In this document: positions 22,097 to 34,049 of the stretch, one piece after another | Numbering within the stretch: the stretch's first letter is position 1 | Layout: every line of letters begins with the position of its first letter | Assembly: GCA_032433595.1 (NCBI GenBank) | Contig: JASWJB010000006.1 | Location: 248,001 to 312,000, forward strand | From: Conoideocrella luteorostrata | Taxonomy: Eukaryota > Ascomycota > Sordariomycetes > Hypocreales > Clavicipitaceae | Direction of reading: 5' to 3' | DNA length: 64,000 nucleotides | Made by a program: the position numbers and the translations under genes | Notes under the pieces: generated by a model | The model's input: the letters and a program-made list of their open reading frames with translations, nothing else | Databases searched by the model: none | Told to the model about the DNA's origin: nothing

Positions 22097-24414
22097 ATGG
22101 GCAACAAGATCTTGTTCTTGGCGGCCCTAGGCGCGACCTCAATTGCTGAGGGCTCTGCCGCCAGCAGCAGCAGTCTCCCGATCCAGCTGGGAGTGCGAAG
22201 CGAATTGACCACGCGCCTGGCGAATATCCATGTGCAGACCTCGAGACAAGTCAATGGGCCCGTTACTTTCTCATACGGCGCCTGCACGGCTCAATCGCAG
22301 CAGGATGCTCACCATGTAGTCTCCTCGACCGAGTCTGGCGTTCGCGACTCGCGGCTCGTGTGGGTTATTCCAGAGGATGCACCCAGCGACGGGTGCATCT
22401 CAGCTTGGGGCGAGAAGGGAGCGTTGGTCGGCCGCAGCAAGCCCCAGAATCTTGGGCAGGTCATTAAGAAGCGAGACGCAAGTGAGTTTGCTGCATGCCC
22501 CCCCCCCCTTTCTCCCGCGAATCAGTCAAGACATTTTGGAAAACGATTTGTGTTGGGCGGTAAATAGGTTCCCCCTGATTCTAATCATCTCTTCTTCTTA
22601 CTGCCAGAACCCATTGCGATGACACAGGCGAATGGCTTCGATGCGCTGGGCCAATGGTTCGACGGCGTCAAGGTCCTCAAGCAAAAGGAGCCCGGCCCGG
22701 TGGACGTCAAGGCCGCCAAGGGCAAGAACATTGGCATTGTCGGCGCCGGCCTCTCCGGCCTGATGACGTATCTGGTCCTGAACCAGGCGGGCTTCACCAA
22801 CGTGAACATGATCGAGGCCAGCAACCGCCTCGGCGGCCGCGTCCACACCGAGTACCTGACCGGCGGACCGGACGACTACTCGTACCAAGAGCTCGGCGCG
22901 ATGCGGCTGCCCGTGGACTATGTCGACCCGGAAAGCAAGAAGAAGTACAACATCTCCGACACCCAGCTGGTGTTCGAGCTCATCCGGGAAATGAACAAGC
23001 TCAACAAGGACAGCGCCGACTTCAAAATCGAACTGATTGACTGGATCGAGTCGGACGACAACGGCCTGCAATACTTTGGGGGCATCCGTCTGCCCAATGG
23101 GCTGCCGCCGACCGTCAAACAGGTGGCAGATGACCCCGATCTGTCGCCGGACGCTGAGAATGACGCAGAGACCAAGGCCACCGAAAAGAAGCTGGAGGAT
23201 AGTCTGCCCGGCGACGAGTTCCTGCTTCAAATGGCCAAGAGCATGTACAAGGCGCACAGGGAGTGGAATGACAAGGGGCTCGACGGCGACGAGAAGGGTG
23301 ACCGCTGGTCCGAGTTTGCCTATATTTCACAGTACCTCAAGGGCAGTCTCAACAGCACCGACGTCCTCGACCAGCAGCAGGACCCTCAGGGCAGCTTCTG
23401 GGAGTACATGTACGATCTCCTCTATGAGAGTGCCGATTCTTGGGCCACCATCGACGGAGGCATGAGCCGCCTTCCCCAGGCGTTCCAGCCTCTGGTCAAG
23501 GACAAGATCCGCTTCAACACCAGAATCGACCGTGTCAAGTACGACAACAAGAAAGTCACGCTCCAGTACAAGAACAACTTCAAGGATGCGAAATTCCAAG
23601 AGTCTGTCCACGACTATGCCATCATTTCTGCTCCGTTCACTGTCGTCCGTCAGTGGCGGTTGCCCACCATTGGCGCCACCATGAAGAACGCCATCAAGAA
23701 CCTCATCTATGATTCCAACTGCAAAGTGGCGCTCGAGTTCAAAGAGCGGTTCTGGGAGAAGATGAAGAACCCCATCTACGGCAGCTGCAGCACCACCACG
23801 GACATTCCTGGCATTGCGCAGTTCTGCTACCCCTCCTACAACATCAACTCGACAGGCCCGGCAAGTCTTCTGGCTACCTACATCGACGCGTCTTCCAACC
23901 ACGAGCTGGCGAGAATGCAGACCATGTCGGAGGAGGAGCACGTTCAGTATGTGGTGGATGCTGTGGCTGAGATCCACGGCGAGGAGACAAGGAAGCTGTT
24001 CACGGGCAAGTATGCCAGAAAGTGCTGGGCGCTTGACCCGACCACCGCGGGGGCTTTTGCCAACCCTTCAGCCGGTCAGCATGAGCTGTATATCCCTCAG
24101 TACTTCCAGGTGCACAAGAACGTGAGTACATCCCCCGGCGATCCAGTCTCGGAGTTGGCAATCGCGGATATTCTAACGTTTTGTTAAAATAGATGATCTT
24201 CATCGGCGAGCACACCTCTTACACGCACGGCTGGGTGTCGTCCGCATTAGACTCTGGCATTAGGGGAGCTGTGCAAATGATGCTAGGTAAGTCTCTGTTT
24301 GATTGGGAATGGGCAATCTATGTGCGTGTGCTAATGTCCTGTGCAGAACTTGGCCTTGTGGACGAAGCAAAGGCCGCAGTGAAGAAGTGGATGGTTTCGT
24401 GGATCAAAATCTAA
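22097..24414 (+). CDS. Secreted L-amino-acid oxidase (flavin amine oxidase family)
   Basis: FAD enzyme turning L-amino acids into 2-oxoacids, ammonia and hydrogen peroxide. Four exons, 22097-22481, 22608-24121, 24193-24286 and 24347-24414, join in phase to 686 residues; split codons at introns 1 and 3 restore Lys and Glu. A signal peptide (MGNKILFLAALGATSIAEG) points to export. Residues 169-179 NIGIVGAGLSG are the dinucleotide-binding GxGxxG, followed by NRLGGRVHTEY, the second FAD contact. GAMRLP and a C-terminal GEHTSYTHGWVSSALDSG box close the FAD site and complete the family pattern. Residues 24-128 form an N-terminal region seen in secreted fungal oxidases. Such enzymes supply nitrogen and, through peroxide, act against bacteria. 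It is convergent with the F-box gene. Confidence 0.93.
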
Positions 24415-24873
24415 TACATGTTTCGTCGTTTGGAAGAGATACCTAGGAGTGTATCTTGTTTTCTCCGGGGGGGAGGCGATTAAAGCACCTCGTTTTGCCA
24501 TCGTTCATGGCTTTCTCTTGTCTGCAAAACATACATACTATTCTGGCCCCATCGTCTGTTTTCAATAGACTGCACATATCTTACTGATATCTCCGACGGA
24601 ATTTTCTTCTTTTCCAGTTCAAATTTCGCTTCAAGACTGTATATAAATTAGCACAATTTATGGACGCACAGGTGAATGTCTAATAGTGTTGGTCTATGTG
24701 TCGCAATTCCGAGTCCATTGACGGGTCTGATATAAGACATTTTACTCCCCACGCTTGCTAATTGGACCTCCGCTCCCTCTCTGATACAGGCTGCAAAAAT
24801 CGACAGGAGCAAGCGGGTGAAAGATATGTGCGCAATAACCGCGGGACCACAATGCCGGCAATAACACCCCCAA
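24415..24873. other. Convergent 3' intergenic region
   Basis: 459 bp between the oxidase and the F-box gene, AT-rich toward 24600-24670. It must hold both 3' UTRs. No other feature seen. Confidence 0.6.
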
Positions 24874-27786
24874 TTACTTTGCCTTCATTGCCTGAACAGC
24901 AACTACAATCGAGTCCTCTCTAGACACCGCTCTGTTATCCGAATTAAAGAAGAGCTTGATCCCGCTTGCTTCCCCGCCACTGGCAAAGAACCGGATCTCA
25001 CCAGCTGGGTCGCCGAGATCCTGGGTCGCTCGCGTCCAGATAGGCATGTCGCAGCCATCGCCCATGAACTGCAACGCCAGCAAGTTGCCCCCTTCAGAAA
25101 GCCAAATCCGCAAACTCTTAAGTTTGAGATTGTGGAATTTGTTTACACTGCGAACGAAGTGCGATGTTTCTGCCATCTGCTTTTTAATCACGTCGTTCTT
25201 GTGGGCAAACTCGCACCAGCACCAGTGCTGACCATTTGCGCCCTCATTGTCACTTGGTGGCGGTGGGAAGATGTCGGGCCCTACGGAAACCTCTTCGCCA
25301 TTATCCACATACTTGAAGGTTATTCCGCACATCGTAAGCTGTGGTGCATTCGTGCTGTGACAGAGCGTGCTGCTGATTTCTGCGACTGGGCGTGTACAGT
25401 CGAGAAAGCACACAACACTCATAGGACCGGGTATACGCGGCCGGGAGCGCCAAGCAGGTTCGTCAGCTTCCCGTGCGCCCCAGATTGGACCGCTTTCTCG
25501 TATTTCCGGTTGAGGGGCGCTGGGTTCCCAATAATACCCGTTCAGATCCGTGTGGCCGACGGGTGCGTTACCGGTTACATCCGAGTGAGCGTTGATGGTA
25601 TCGTACAGGCAGCCTATGGCGCCGAAAGTGCTTGAAGGATGTTGTCGCTTCGACCACCAACCATAGAATCCAGCAAGAGTCCCAGTTGGTGGCCAGACTA
25701 CCTGCTCCCCTTCCTGGTGTCCCACAATGAGTTGGCGGTCTCTGTTGGTTACAAAGCGAATAAACCCAGGTATGTGACCAGTGGTTTGCGTCAATTCGAC
25801 GATACGCTCGCCACCGCGGCCATCAATCTTGAGAGTCTTTAACGCTTGAGGCCGGGGCCCAATGGAGCGAGTCGAGCGATTTCCATACGTGACTTGAAAG
25901 GCACCAAACTGCGTGTCGGCCGACAGAGAAGTAATGTCTGCGAGCTCCTCTTCTGTAGTGCCGAAGACGAGAGCCTCCATGGGGGAAACATCGGGCTGCA
26001 TATCGTGATTCCAATAGCCAGCGCTGTATTGGGTGGCGCGAAGTGGTGGGGGCAACACCTCGTTTCGCCAGAGCCACTTGCCGGCGCCGAGATTCAGCTC
26101 ATTGCGAACTTGACTGGTGATCTTAGGAGCATTATATACTTTGCTGCAAGGCTGCTGCAGAATAGAGAGTTTGGAGAGGCGTCCATCGGCGCCGATTTCG
26201 GTTTTAATACCAACGGCAAAACGTCTCTGTGAGACGTGAATGAGACGTTTATCCCCAGCTTGATTGCCCAGCTTGACGGAATCTCGATGGCCATAAATTA
26301 TCTCTAGTCCAATAACTCTTCGAACGACTGGGTCTCCGTTGTCCTCGCGCAAATCTTCCCTCGTCGTGGCGATGAATCCGGTTAACCAATCGTCGTCGGG
26401 AAACTCTATCTCGTTTGTTGCACCACGATCTCTTGGGTCGAGGTTCCTGGCTCCCACTGCAATGTCCATCAAGTCCCCAGATTTCGACCAGCTTACATGG
26501 AGTACTGGGCAAAGTGTGGCCAGTTCAAAATAATCTGTAGCTAGCGCCTGCTTGGCGACATTGACCTGCTTTGGGTCCGGTAGGATTAGTCGAGGAGCTT
26601 TCGTCGCTGTCGCATCTTGAAAGGCTACAGGCTCTGCTGCCGCGCTGGTTTTGCCTCTCAGCAAAACGAGATACGGCTTTGTAACTTGCGGCAGTATCGT
26701 CTGCCATATTCTTCGGCGATTAACTAGACCATGTATTATTTTATCTTTACCCGCCGTGTCGCTACTGGCGATATACAGGTCTTTGTACACTTGAGCCCAG
26801 TCAATTGAGTCAATAAGCCTCCGACTCTGCAGTGCTGGGATGTCGTAAAGCCAAGGCATATCGTGCGAAACACGCGTCCTCCAGAAGGAGTTTCGCAGGT
26901 CAAGATTGAACACGGAGCTTGATGCCGCGCGCAGGTGTAAAACATCCGAGATGTCTAAGAAGCCAAGGATAAGCAGCTGCGTTTCCGGTGGCAAGCGAGC
27001 AAATATATCAGTTGTGTCAGTTGCCTTGGAGATGTTGGCGCCTTTTGGCTGTGATTTCACCTTGGGTAACCCACTGTAATAGGCGTCCAGCGGTGGCACA
27101 TTACACGGGGAGAACATGAGATACTCATATCCTCTCTGGCAGACCCAATACTGTTCTTGGAACTCAGATACAGGCCCATAATCGATGTTCAGGGCATTTT
27201 CGTACTCCTCCGTATGGGCAAGACCTTTGAGAGCGGCATAAAGAGACTCTTTGTCCAGTTCGTCCTGACCGACCGCCTTACAAAGTAGACAGTAGCAGGG
27301 CCAATGGAATGGTATAGCTAGAGGATTTTCATGTGTCCAAGAATATCTACAAGACGTGTCTTGTTAGCTCCAACGTCGAGTCGATGACAAAAGGGTAGTT
27401 TGGTTCGATTTGCGTACGCGTTAATAGGTCCTTGCAGGTCCCTGGGGAAATTTGGGTCATGGCCAGCTCCAACATCGAAAATGCCGTGATCTTCGTGGGA
27501 CGCAACGCCCGAGATATAGACCCTGAGCAGGGGTTAGTACGTTTGACAAGAAAGGTCAACAGGTTGGGACTCTAGATACCCACTTCATTGGATTTGGACT
27601 GTTGGGGTTTTCGCAAATTAGTCTAACATCGCGCAGCCAATTCATAATTCTATCCTCGGGCCGCAGGGTTGAGTCGTACTCCTCGCCACCGTCGCTGCCC
27701 GCATCATCATTGTCTTCCTGTTCCTCCCACCATTGAGGGCACAATGGCCCGCCGCACAGGGCACAGTAGACGTCCGCGCCGCCCAT
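24874..27786 (-). CDS. Large fungal F-box protein
   Basis: Substrate receptor of an SCF ubiquitin ligase, by family. Three exons on the minus strand: 27786-27584, 27522-27418 and 27346-24874. The introns of 61 bp (GTGGGT..CAG) and 71 bp (GTACGC, branch GCTAAC, TAG) restore phase, giving 926 residues. The N-terminus MGGADVYCALCGGPLC and a later WPCYCLLC form Cys pairs like a small zinc site, a standard opening of this family. The F-box is at about 217-265 (LPPETQLLILGFLDISDVLHLRAAS). The remaining 650 residues lack visible LRR or WD repeats. A GYEYLMFSP segment bridges into the longest open frame, so starting at MFSPC would lose about 180 genuine residues. Two foldback elements sit in its promoter. 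The target protein is unknown. Confidence 0.88.
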
Positions 27787-27845
27787 GATGCTGGTCTTTG
27801 TAATATTGCGTCCGAGGTACCTCGACCTTTGCTTCCGCAGATGTG

Positions 27846-27926
27846 CAGTGGGGGTGCAATAATTTCCAACCAGCTCGAGTACCGCAACTGACCTCTGGGG
27901 GGTTGGAAATTTATGCGCACAGACTG
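27846..27926. mobile_element. MITE-like foldback element, copy A
   Basis: 81 bp. The left end CAGTGGGGGTGCAATAATTT leads into CCAACC, and the right end is GGTTGGAAATTTATGCGCACAGACTG. Read in reverse complement, the right end starts CAGTCTGTGCGC and reaches TTTCCAACC, an imperfect terminal inverted repeat of about 26 bp. TA follows the right end; the left flank is TG, perhaps a mutated TA. It lies 60 bases upstream of the F-box start codon, so it is in that gene's promoter or 5' UTR. Confidence 0.6.
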
Positions 27927-28096
27927 TAGACCCCGACGCAGATTTTCCCAAAGTCCAAACGAAGCTCGGTATTGCTATCGCGCTGATTCTACGGCGGCAA
28001 TCGAAAGGCTTCTCGACAAATGACAGATCAGCGAGGCGGTGCGAGTGTTGTTAGCAGTCGCTTGGTTTGAGTCGGTGGGTCTCGGCAGGCAAGCTA

Positions 28097-28176
28097 CAGT
28101 GGGGGTCCAATAATTGCCAACCCAGCTTGCGTGCCGCAACGCGACTCTGCGGTTGGAAATTTCTGGACACAGACAG
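28097..28176. mobile_element. MITE-like foldback element, copy B
   Basis: 80 bp, clearly related to copy A 251 bases away: CAGTGGGGGTCCAATAATTG at the left, GGTTGGAAATTTCTGGACACAGACAG at the right, and a shared GCCGCAAC-type centre. Both ends are flanked directly by TA (28095-28096 and 28177-28178), as expected for Tc1/mariner-pogo-type insertion. It encodes nothing. Confidence 0.65.
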
Positions 28177-28178
28177 TA

Positions 28179-28857
28179 GATGAAGAGGGGTGATGTGACG
28201 TTATCTTCAAATCATACATTATATCCTCGATGCGCCTTCGAGGTGAACGACTTGTCATGTTTGGTTCATCGCCCTGCTGATCTTTATGTTGAATTTCGCT
28301 TTCTCAATCGCTGCACTTGTCTTGATTTAATTGAACAAGCAATGACCAAGGATCAAAGTCGCTCCTCCACTTCGCCCCCTCAAACGTCATCACCGCACGT
28401 CCACTTAAGCGAGTAAGCACTAACTAACGGTCGGTAGTCGGCAGCGACGAAGCCCAGGACAAGACTGGCCATGCACGGGACTGAACGGTAGCAGACCTCC
28501 ACGGTGTCTCATATTCTATCATCACTAACCGTTGATGGAAAGAACATAGCTGACAAACATGGTGTATATTCGCCTGCTTCTGAACGTGATTGATCATAAC
28601 AAATCCATGAGCTGCCACCATAACTCTGTTGGTTGGTGAGTTGCGTACTTGACTCTTGAATTTACATTTCTCGAGCAACATAAACACTCAACATCCGATT
28701 CTGCACAGTCCCTTTTAACGCCGACACGCCTCCCCTTCAGCTTGGGCCCGTCCTTCAAGCGAGTTGTCTAGCATATCTTGAATAACCCCCCAAGAATAGG
28801 GCCTACGAGCCTCAAAACGAACAGGAAAAGGCTGGTCGCTTGTAAATCGCTGTCATC
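28179..28857. other. Intergenic stretch
   Basis: No gene recognised. Short frames on both strands lack family resemblance. Confidence 0.4.
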
Positions 28858-29247
28858 CTAGACATCTGGCCCAGCGGCGTACTCGACGCCGGACTGTGGA
28901 AAATAGAGAGATGGCCACGGTGTAGCGCTCACCAGGTCCCTGTACTGCACCCAGTCAGAGCCAAGAAACATGGGGCTGATGGAGAAGGACTGTGCCTTTG
29001 AGAATGATGTAGCCCTTGCATCCAACATCGGCGTCGGCACAGCGCTTGGTGCATACGGGGCTGGGCTTAAGACGGACTGGTCTTTTGGCACAAGCATTGA
29101 TGTCAGCAGGTCGGTCATGTCGTGGGTGGTTTGCGCGTGGTCCGGTCTGAACATGCGAGCGAGTTCTTCATAGTCATGCCTTGTATTTCCAAATTCGCAC
29201 GCATGCATAAGATTGCCGAGCTCAAGGTAGTAGCCGATGTTCTTGAG
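28858..29247 (-). pseudogene. Probable 3'-terminal exon left from an unidentified gene
   Basis: The minus-strand frame begins right after an acceptor-like ACTTACGTTAG at 29248 and reads LKNIGYYLELGNLMHACEF. It continues for 129 residues to the TAG at 28858, with a Ser/Pro-rich middle (PAPYAPSAVPTP) and WVQYRDLVSATPWPSLYFP near the end. Composition and the splice border look genuine. I found no convincing upstream exon: the frames at 29590-29780 (DQVSSLILGAYTSHSAERER) are a possible but unproven second piece. I call it a remnant. It could instead be the last exon of a live gene whose other exons I failed to see. Confidence 0.35.
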
Positions 29248-31271
29248 CTAACGTAAGTAAAGCCGCCATCCATCCGGTATCGCCTCACTGGATACGCCCC
29301 TTCCCCCCCCCAGGTTTTCAACTGCCGGCCAATTGGAGTAGATTTTCGTTTCCCGGAAGCATCCCCATTTCAATGTTCAATACGGAGTATACGTACAGCA
29401 GTACGTGGTAATGGAGCCATGCGCCGGCAATCTCATATCCACTGGCTTCAATGTCGGCATCGCTCTATCTGCCTTTCGGCTCTTTCTTCTATGCCGCCTT
29501 GGACGGCAGGCATCCTGGATGCAACTATCCTCCACCCAACCTCAAACACGCTGGGCTTATCTCAGTAGCCTCTCCAGTCCAGGTTTCCCATCCGTGCCTC
29601 TCAACACCGGGGGTCCATATTTCTAGCGTCCGCGGCGCTTGCATTGAAAATCTTGGGGACAACGGGCTCGTTGATCGCCAGCGTGGGTCCGAGTGCTCTC
29701 TCCCTTTCGGCCGAGTGACTCGTGTAGGCGCCAAGAATCAAGCTTGAGACCTGGTCCTTGTCTGGCATAGCATCCTCAACCCTCTACTGCAACCCCATTA
29801 TCAACAACATCCGGTACGGTTCCAAATGGAACTGTTGGTCCCTCAACAGATAAGTGGTCTTATTCTGGTCCATCCTAAACAAAATTTGAAAATTTTTGCC
29901 CATGGTCGGTAGCTGCGTGGGTGTAAAGACACTTCTCACAACTCCACTAGAGCTTGGGTCTACACATGCATATACATATATATAATTTTTATATTTACAT
30001 TCCAAGACGCGGCCGAAACTGAACACAGAGCTGGTCCGCTCTGCCTAGCCCTAGCAAATAGAGCTTCGGGGAATTATCGTCCAGCGAAACGTGACAAAAT
30101 TGGCACCCCGGCTTAAACCTAATTAGCCGCGTCTTATCTCGGTCCGGAGGCAGATTCTTCATCATCCCCGGCTCTAGATGCCCTCACAGCTGTGGCAAGC
30201 CAAGGTTGTTATCCGAAAGACTAAGAGCATTCAAACGGGTCCAGTGGCTCATGACGAGCGATTTTGAAATTCAGCCGCCCAGATTCAAGTATTTTTCAAA
30301 TACTATTGGCATGGGTGCTCTTTGGGGGCCAAATGAACCGTGGACGATGATTTTTTGTCATATCGGCTGGTCTACTCCTGGTCTTGTACTGGGTCGGCTG
30401 AGTGCTTTAAGAGTAAGCGCTTGCGAAGCTGAGTTCGCCGTCGTGCAATATTACCCATGGGGGATATAATGGGCAAGTGTGAAGCGGCTGCTGCGGAGTT
30501 GCGAGAAATAGTGCAATAAAAGCAGACTTGAATTACGGTCCAAAGGGGCTAAAATAAAAACGACAAGAGCAAAATTATGAAACAGTTTAACCCTACATCA
30601 ATCAATGCCGTGGATGAAAAGCACGACGTAGATCAACATGTATGACCATTTCCTTTCAACCACCGTGCTTCGGGCTCCATTTATCCATATCTTTCATCAT
30701 CCATTAGGTCGATTCTCTTTTACTCTCGTTTCTTTTATAGTCGTGGGAAACTTTTCGCCTCTCTTCTTCGTGGTGTCTTATTGAGCCATCCAATCCGAAA
30801 CAACATCATTTTAAAACGGCCACGAGGCTATGGGCTGCAGCACTGTGGGTAAGAGGAGCCGATTCTGCACCTCTACAGTCCCATTGTGTCACACTAATGT
30901 GGAGTAAGCAGGACTCTTGCATCGCATCGTCAAAGGCTGGCAATGCACCAGAGTGGTTCTCAACTAAATACGGCACGGGTCAGGCCGCAGGGGTCAAGCT
31001 GCGAGGCAGTGCCTTTTGCCGGCCCGTGATCAATGCAGATGGTGCCACATTGGGATGAAAGAAACATCCAATCAAGTTGCGGACTTCTGATTGTAACTGC
31101 GTGCGTCGGTTGCGAATGCTAGCAGCAGATCACATTTCTTACCAACTCAGCAAGTGCGGGAACAAGATCGCGTCAGCATATATTGACTAGCGGGGCCCGT
31201 ATAGATGTAAATCTTATGTCTTTCGGCAACCGATCGCAATCGTCAAAGAGAATCTTCTGCTTCAACCCGAG
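29248..31271. other. Gene-poor stretch upstream of the AflR-type regulator
   Basis: Apart from the possible coding remnant at 29590-29780 on the minus strand, I see no gene. One TACGGAGTAT motif is at 29381. T-rich and CT-rich patches at 30640-30780 may belong to an old promoter. Confidence 0.35.
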
Positions 31272-32573
31272 ATGTCTGTATCCCAGAATAAGTCGCTCAC
31301 GCCCCGTACTCCCCGACCGAAATCACCGCGACTGCAGCTCAAGCTTCGCTCCAGTTGTGACACCTGCGGACAGGCAAAGGTACGAAAATACACTGACACT
31401 TTCATTCTAGTGAGCAGTTACTAATCTTTTAGTTTCAAGATCAAATGCGATCGTGGCCAGCCTGCCTGTGGGCGTTGCGTCGTCCACGGTGTTGCTTGCG
31501 TCTATGGAGTATCAAGAAAAGCAGGCAAACCTCCACGAAGGCGACCTGCGGTCTCAACTTTTCCATCCCATATCAGCTTTGCTAGAGATCCCAGGATCGA
31601 GAATGTCAACCAAATTAATGGTGGTTCTCGGGACATTGATATAATGCTAAGCCTGGCACAAGGCGATATGTCAGCGCATTCGCCATTCTTCACTTCTAAT
31701 GCGGCATTTCAAGCTTGGTTTCCTTTTGACAGCCTTGGAAGACTGAATGCAGACGCTATTACGCCAATCTCATCCGACCGGGATACATATATGAGTAGGC
31801 AGAGCAACTCAAGAGTCAGCCAGGGACAAGGCTCAACAACTGACACAGCCACACGGCCTTACTGCACCCTGGAGTCTAAGGATCTTATGCGGCGACTGTG
31901 CTATGCCAGTCCTTCTGATTCCGCTCCGAACGGTTTTACATCCCACACTTTAAACTTGGATTTCGTCCTAGCGCGCAACCGCGATGTTGCCGGGCGCCTG
32001 GAGCTGCTCCTCAAGTGCCCTTGCGCACGCTCGCCTCATACAGCCATGTTGTACGCCTCCATTGTGTCGCGCATCCTGCTGTGGTACCAACAGGCCATCT
32101 CCAACACGACTTGCCCAGGTATGCCGTTATTATCGCCTACGTTTACGGCGCAAGAGCCATTGCCGTGGTCGTTGTCGACCCCGACTACTTTCCATCCCCT
32201 CGATTCGGGAACGGCCGATGATAGCCGTGGTGTCCTGGTGCTCCCGACTCCTATCACGGTCGGGAATTTCCAAAGTGGTGACCAAGGCCTCCAGACAACC
32301 TTGAAAAATTGCATTGCGCTGAGCGAGTTGAGAACGGTCAGCAGCTTGATTGACTCGTTCATTTCCCTGGGCACAAGCTCGGCTGGTTCGCACATAGCCC
32401 ATTATGCTTGCCCTGCCGCGGGAGAGTTCAGCTCTACTTTAGGGGACACAAATCTGTTTGCAAGTCTTGGTGCATGGCTTCGGACTGAACACCGGCGTGT
32501 CGTGAGTAGCGCGCGGTCAGGATTATCGGAACTGGATGAGAATCTCAGCTTCTGGCATACAGGGAAGCCGTGA
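31272..32573 (+). CDS. Zn(II)2Cys6 transcription factor, AflR-like
   Basis: A nuclear DNA-binding regulator of the type that controls single secondary-metabolite clusters. Two exons, 31272-31379 and 31440-32573, give 413 residues. The acceptor TTTCAAG at 31439 is chosen over the earlier TTTTAG at 31432: only it gives the canonical cluster CDTCGQAKIKCDRGQPACGRC (C-x2-C-x6-C), whereas the other inserts Phe-Lys. A basic linker (RKAGKPPRRRP) follows. The segment LLKCPCARSPHTAMLYASIVSR is the AflR-domain signature (ILxCPCSxDPQLAL-like), preceded by DFVLARNRDVAGRLE. The C-terminus LGAWLRTEHRRVVSSA also fits. It looks intact. No polyketide or peptide synthetase lies within 20 kb, so it is either an orphan or acts in trans. 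Confidence 0.88.
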
Positions 32574-33391
32574 ACCGCAGAATTTGTACAACTCCACCAC
32601 ACAGCTGGCACCAGGGTCGTGGCCCAACTAACTATGTACTTGAAATAACTGCGAATTAAATACATTCAATATGGCTAGCTCACCGGAGCACGCCCATAAC
32701 AAAAACCTAACAAATAATGATATTACTGATGGAAACTACAGCATGCTCACAGTATAACATTCCCACCGCAAATCGCAATTACACTGTGTCGTTAGTAAAA
32801 TCGAGACTCACTCTATTTTGGTGACAACTACTGTAACTTGAAGTGGTTGAGCACTGGTGTAGTATTCCGTGGTTGTTGCACCAGCCCTCTTCTCCCAGAC
32901 TTTTGGAGCACAATCTTAGGAACCTAGACAGCTGGTTAATATTTTTGGACGCTACTTCATAGAGGTACGGCCCCATAGTGTTTGGCACAGCGCAGTTATA
33001 TTTTGTTCAAAAGCTGGAGAACATCATTGCTCTTCATGATCTCTAATATTGCGAATGATGTATTCATCAGCGGTATCTTGTTGATTCTCTAGTAATCAGA
33101 CCAAGATTAGCCACCAAGTGCCTAATAATATAGAATTCATGAAACCTACCCCAGCCAGGATATTTCTCTGGTTTCTTCCGACTTTGTATCCTCAAGATAT
33201 TTCAGGGAAGCTTTGTACGTCCCTTTTGGTAAATAGATAGAGTACCGGATACCTTTCTCATCGTTATAAGTCAGATGGTTCTGCTCGACACGAGCTATTC
33301 ACCCTTCAAGTAGCTTTTCTCGGTGAGGTTAAACACATAGCCGCCGAAAATAGGTGTTGCGATTACTTTAAATACACAAGTTAGCATCGAA
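32574..33391. other. Intergenic stretch
   Basis: AT-rich. Holds the 3' UTR of the AflR-like gene. No further feature recognised. Confidence 0.4.
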
Positions 33392-33790
33392 TTATTGTTG
33401 TGAATTCTCGGTTGATCCACTCCACATAGCAATCATCTTCTTCAGCATGTAGAAGGGACATGAATTTAGAGAATTGTGTCTCCAGTACAGAAGTTTTGTA
33501 GGATCGAAGCTATTTGTATTGTTATCCGCTCGTAGGTTGAATATCCACTCATTACTGGAACAATTAGACAAATCTTCTGGGAGGGTATGGAAACCTGCGA
33601 TTGCAACCGTGTTGCTATGCTCGAATGAGCTAATTGTAAGAGAATACACGGCAAAGCTCGTCCTAGATGTAATAGCAACAGCTTCTCAACGAACTTGCTG
33701 ACTGCAGCTCCGCTTTGGAATTCGTAAGGTATTCGTTCGAGCCTAAAATATTGCTTGTGACTATCATCCCCAGTTGGTGGTTGGTGGGTG
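33392..33790 (-). pseudogene. Relic of the N-terminal region of a fungal STAND/hydrolase-type protein
   Basis: Minus strand from ~33760: KQYFRLERIPYEFQSGAAV, then after a frame change VYSLTISSFEHSNTVAIAGF and EDLSNCSSNEWIFNL, ending at a stop at 33392. The pattern (RLxxIP near the start, then LxISSF..NTxxxxF..xPxxL) resembles the short region found ahead of NACHT, NB-ARC or lipase-like domains in many mould proteins. No such domain follows. One frameshift and the missing effector part indicate a relic. The assignment rests on a loose pattern and could be wrong. Confidence 0.3.
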
Positions 33791-34049
33791 TAAGAAAACA
33801 AGAATCAAATATAGAGTTGTCAAATGGCTTTAGCGGATGATGTAAAGGCTCGGCTCCTGGTATTCAGGATATTCATCATCACGGATGACTAAGGCCTTAA
33901 AGGACTTGTCTTGGTATATTATGAAGGTTGGGCAATTTAGCTGCGAAATGTACGTTTTATCAAGTTTCCTCGGTATGCTGCAAAGATTACAACAATGACG
34001 GCCGGAGCGACAGCTTTGGCGCCAGGTATATGTACCAGTCCTGCCTGCT

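Noticed and set aside
22598..23257. 219-residue minus-strand frame inside the L-amino-acid oxidase exon
   Set aside because: Antisense of a GC3-rich exon; the plus strand carries all family motifs with correct splicing.
23327..23977. 216-residue minus-strand frame inside the same oxidase exon
   Set aside because: Same reason: an antisense shadow of coding sequence with strong codon bias.
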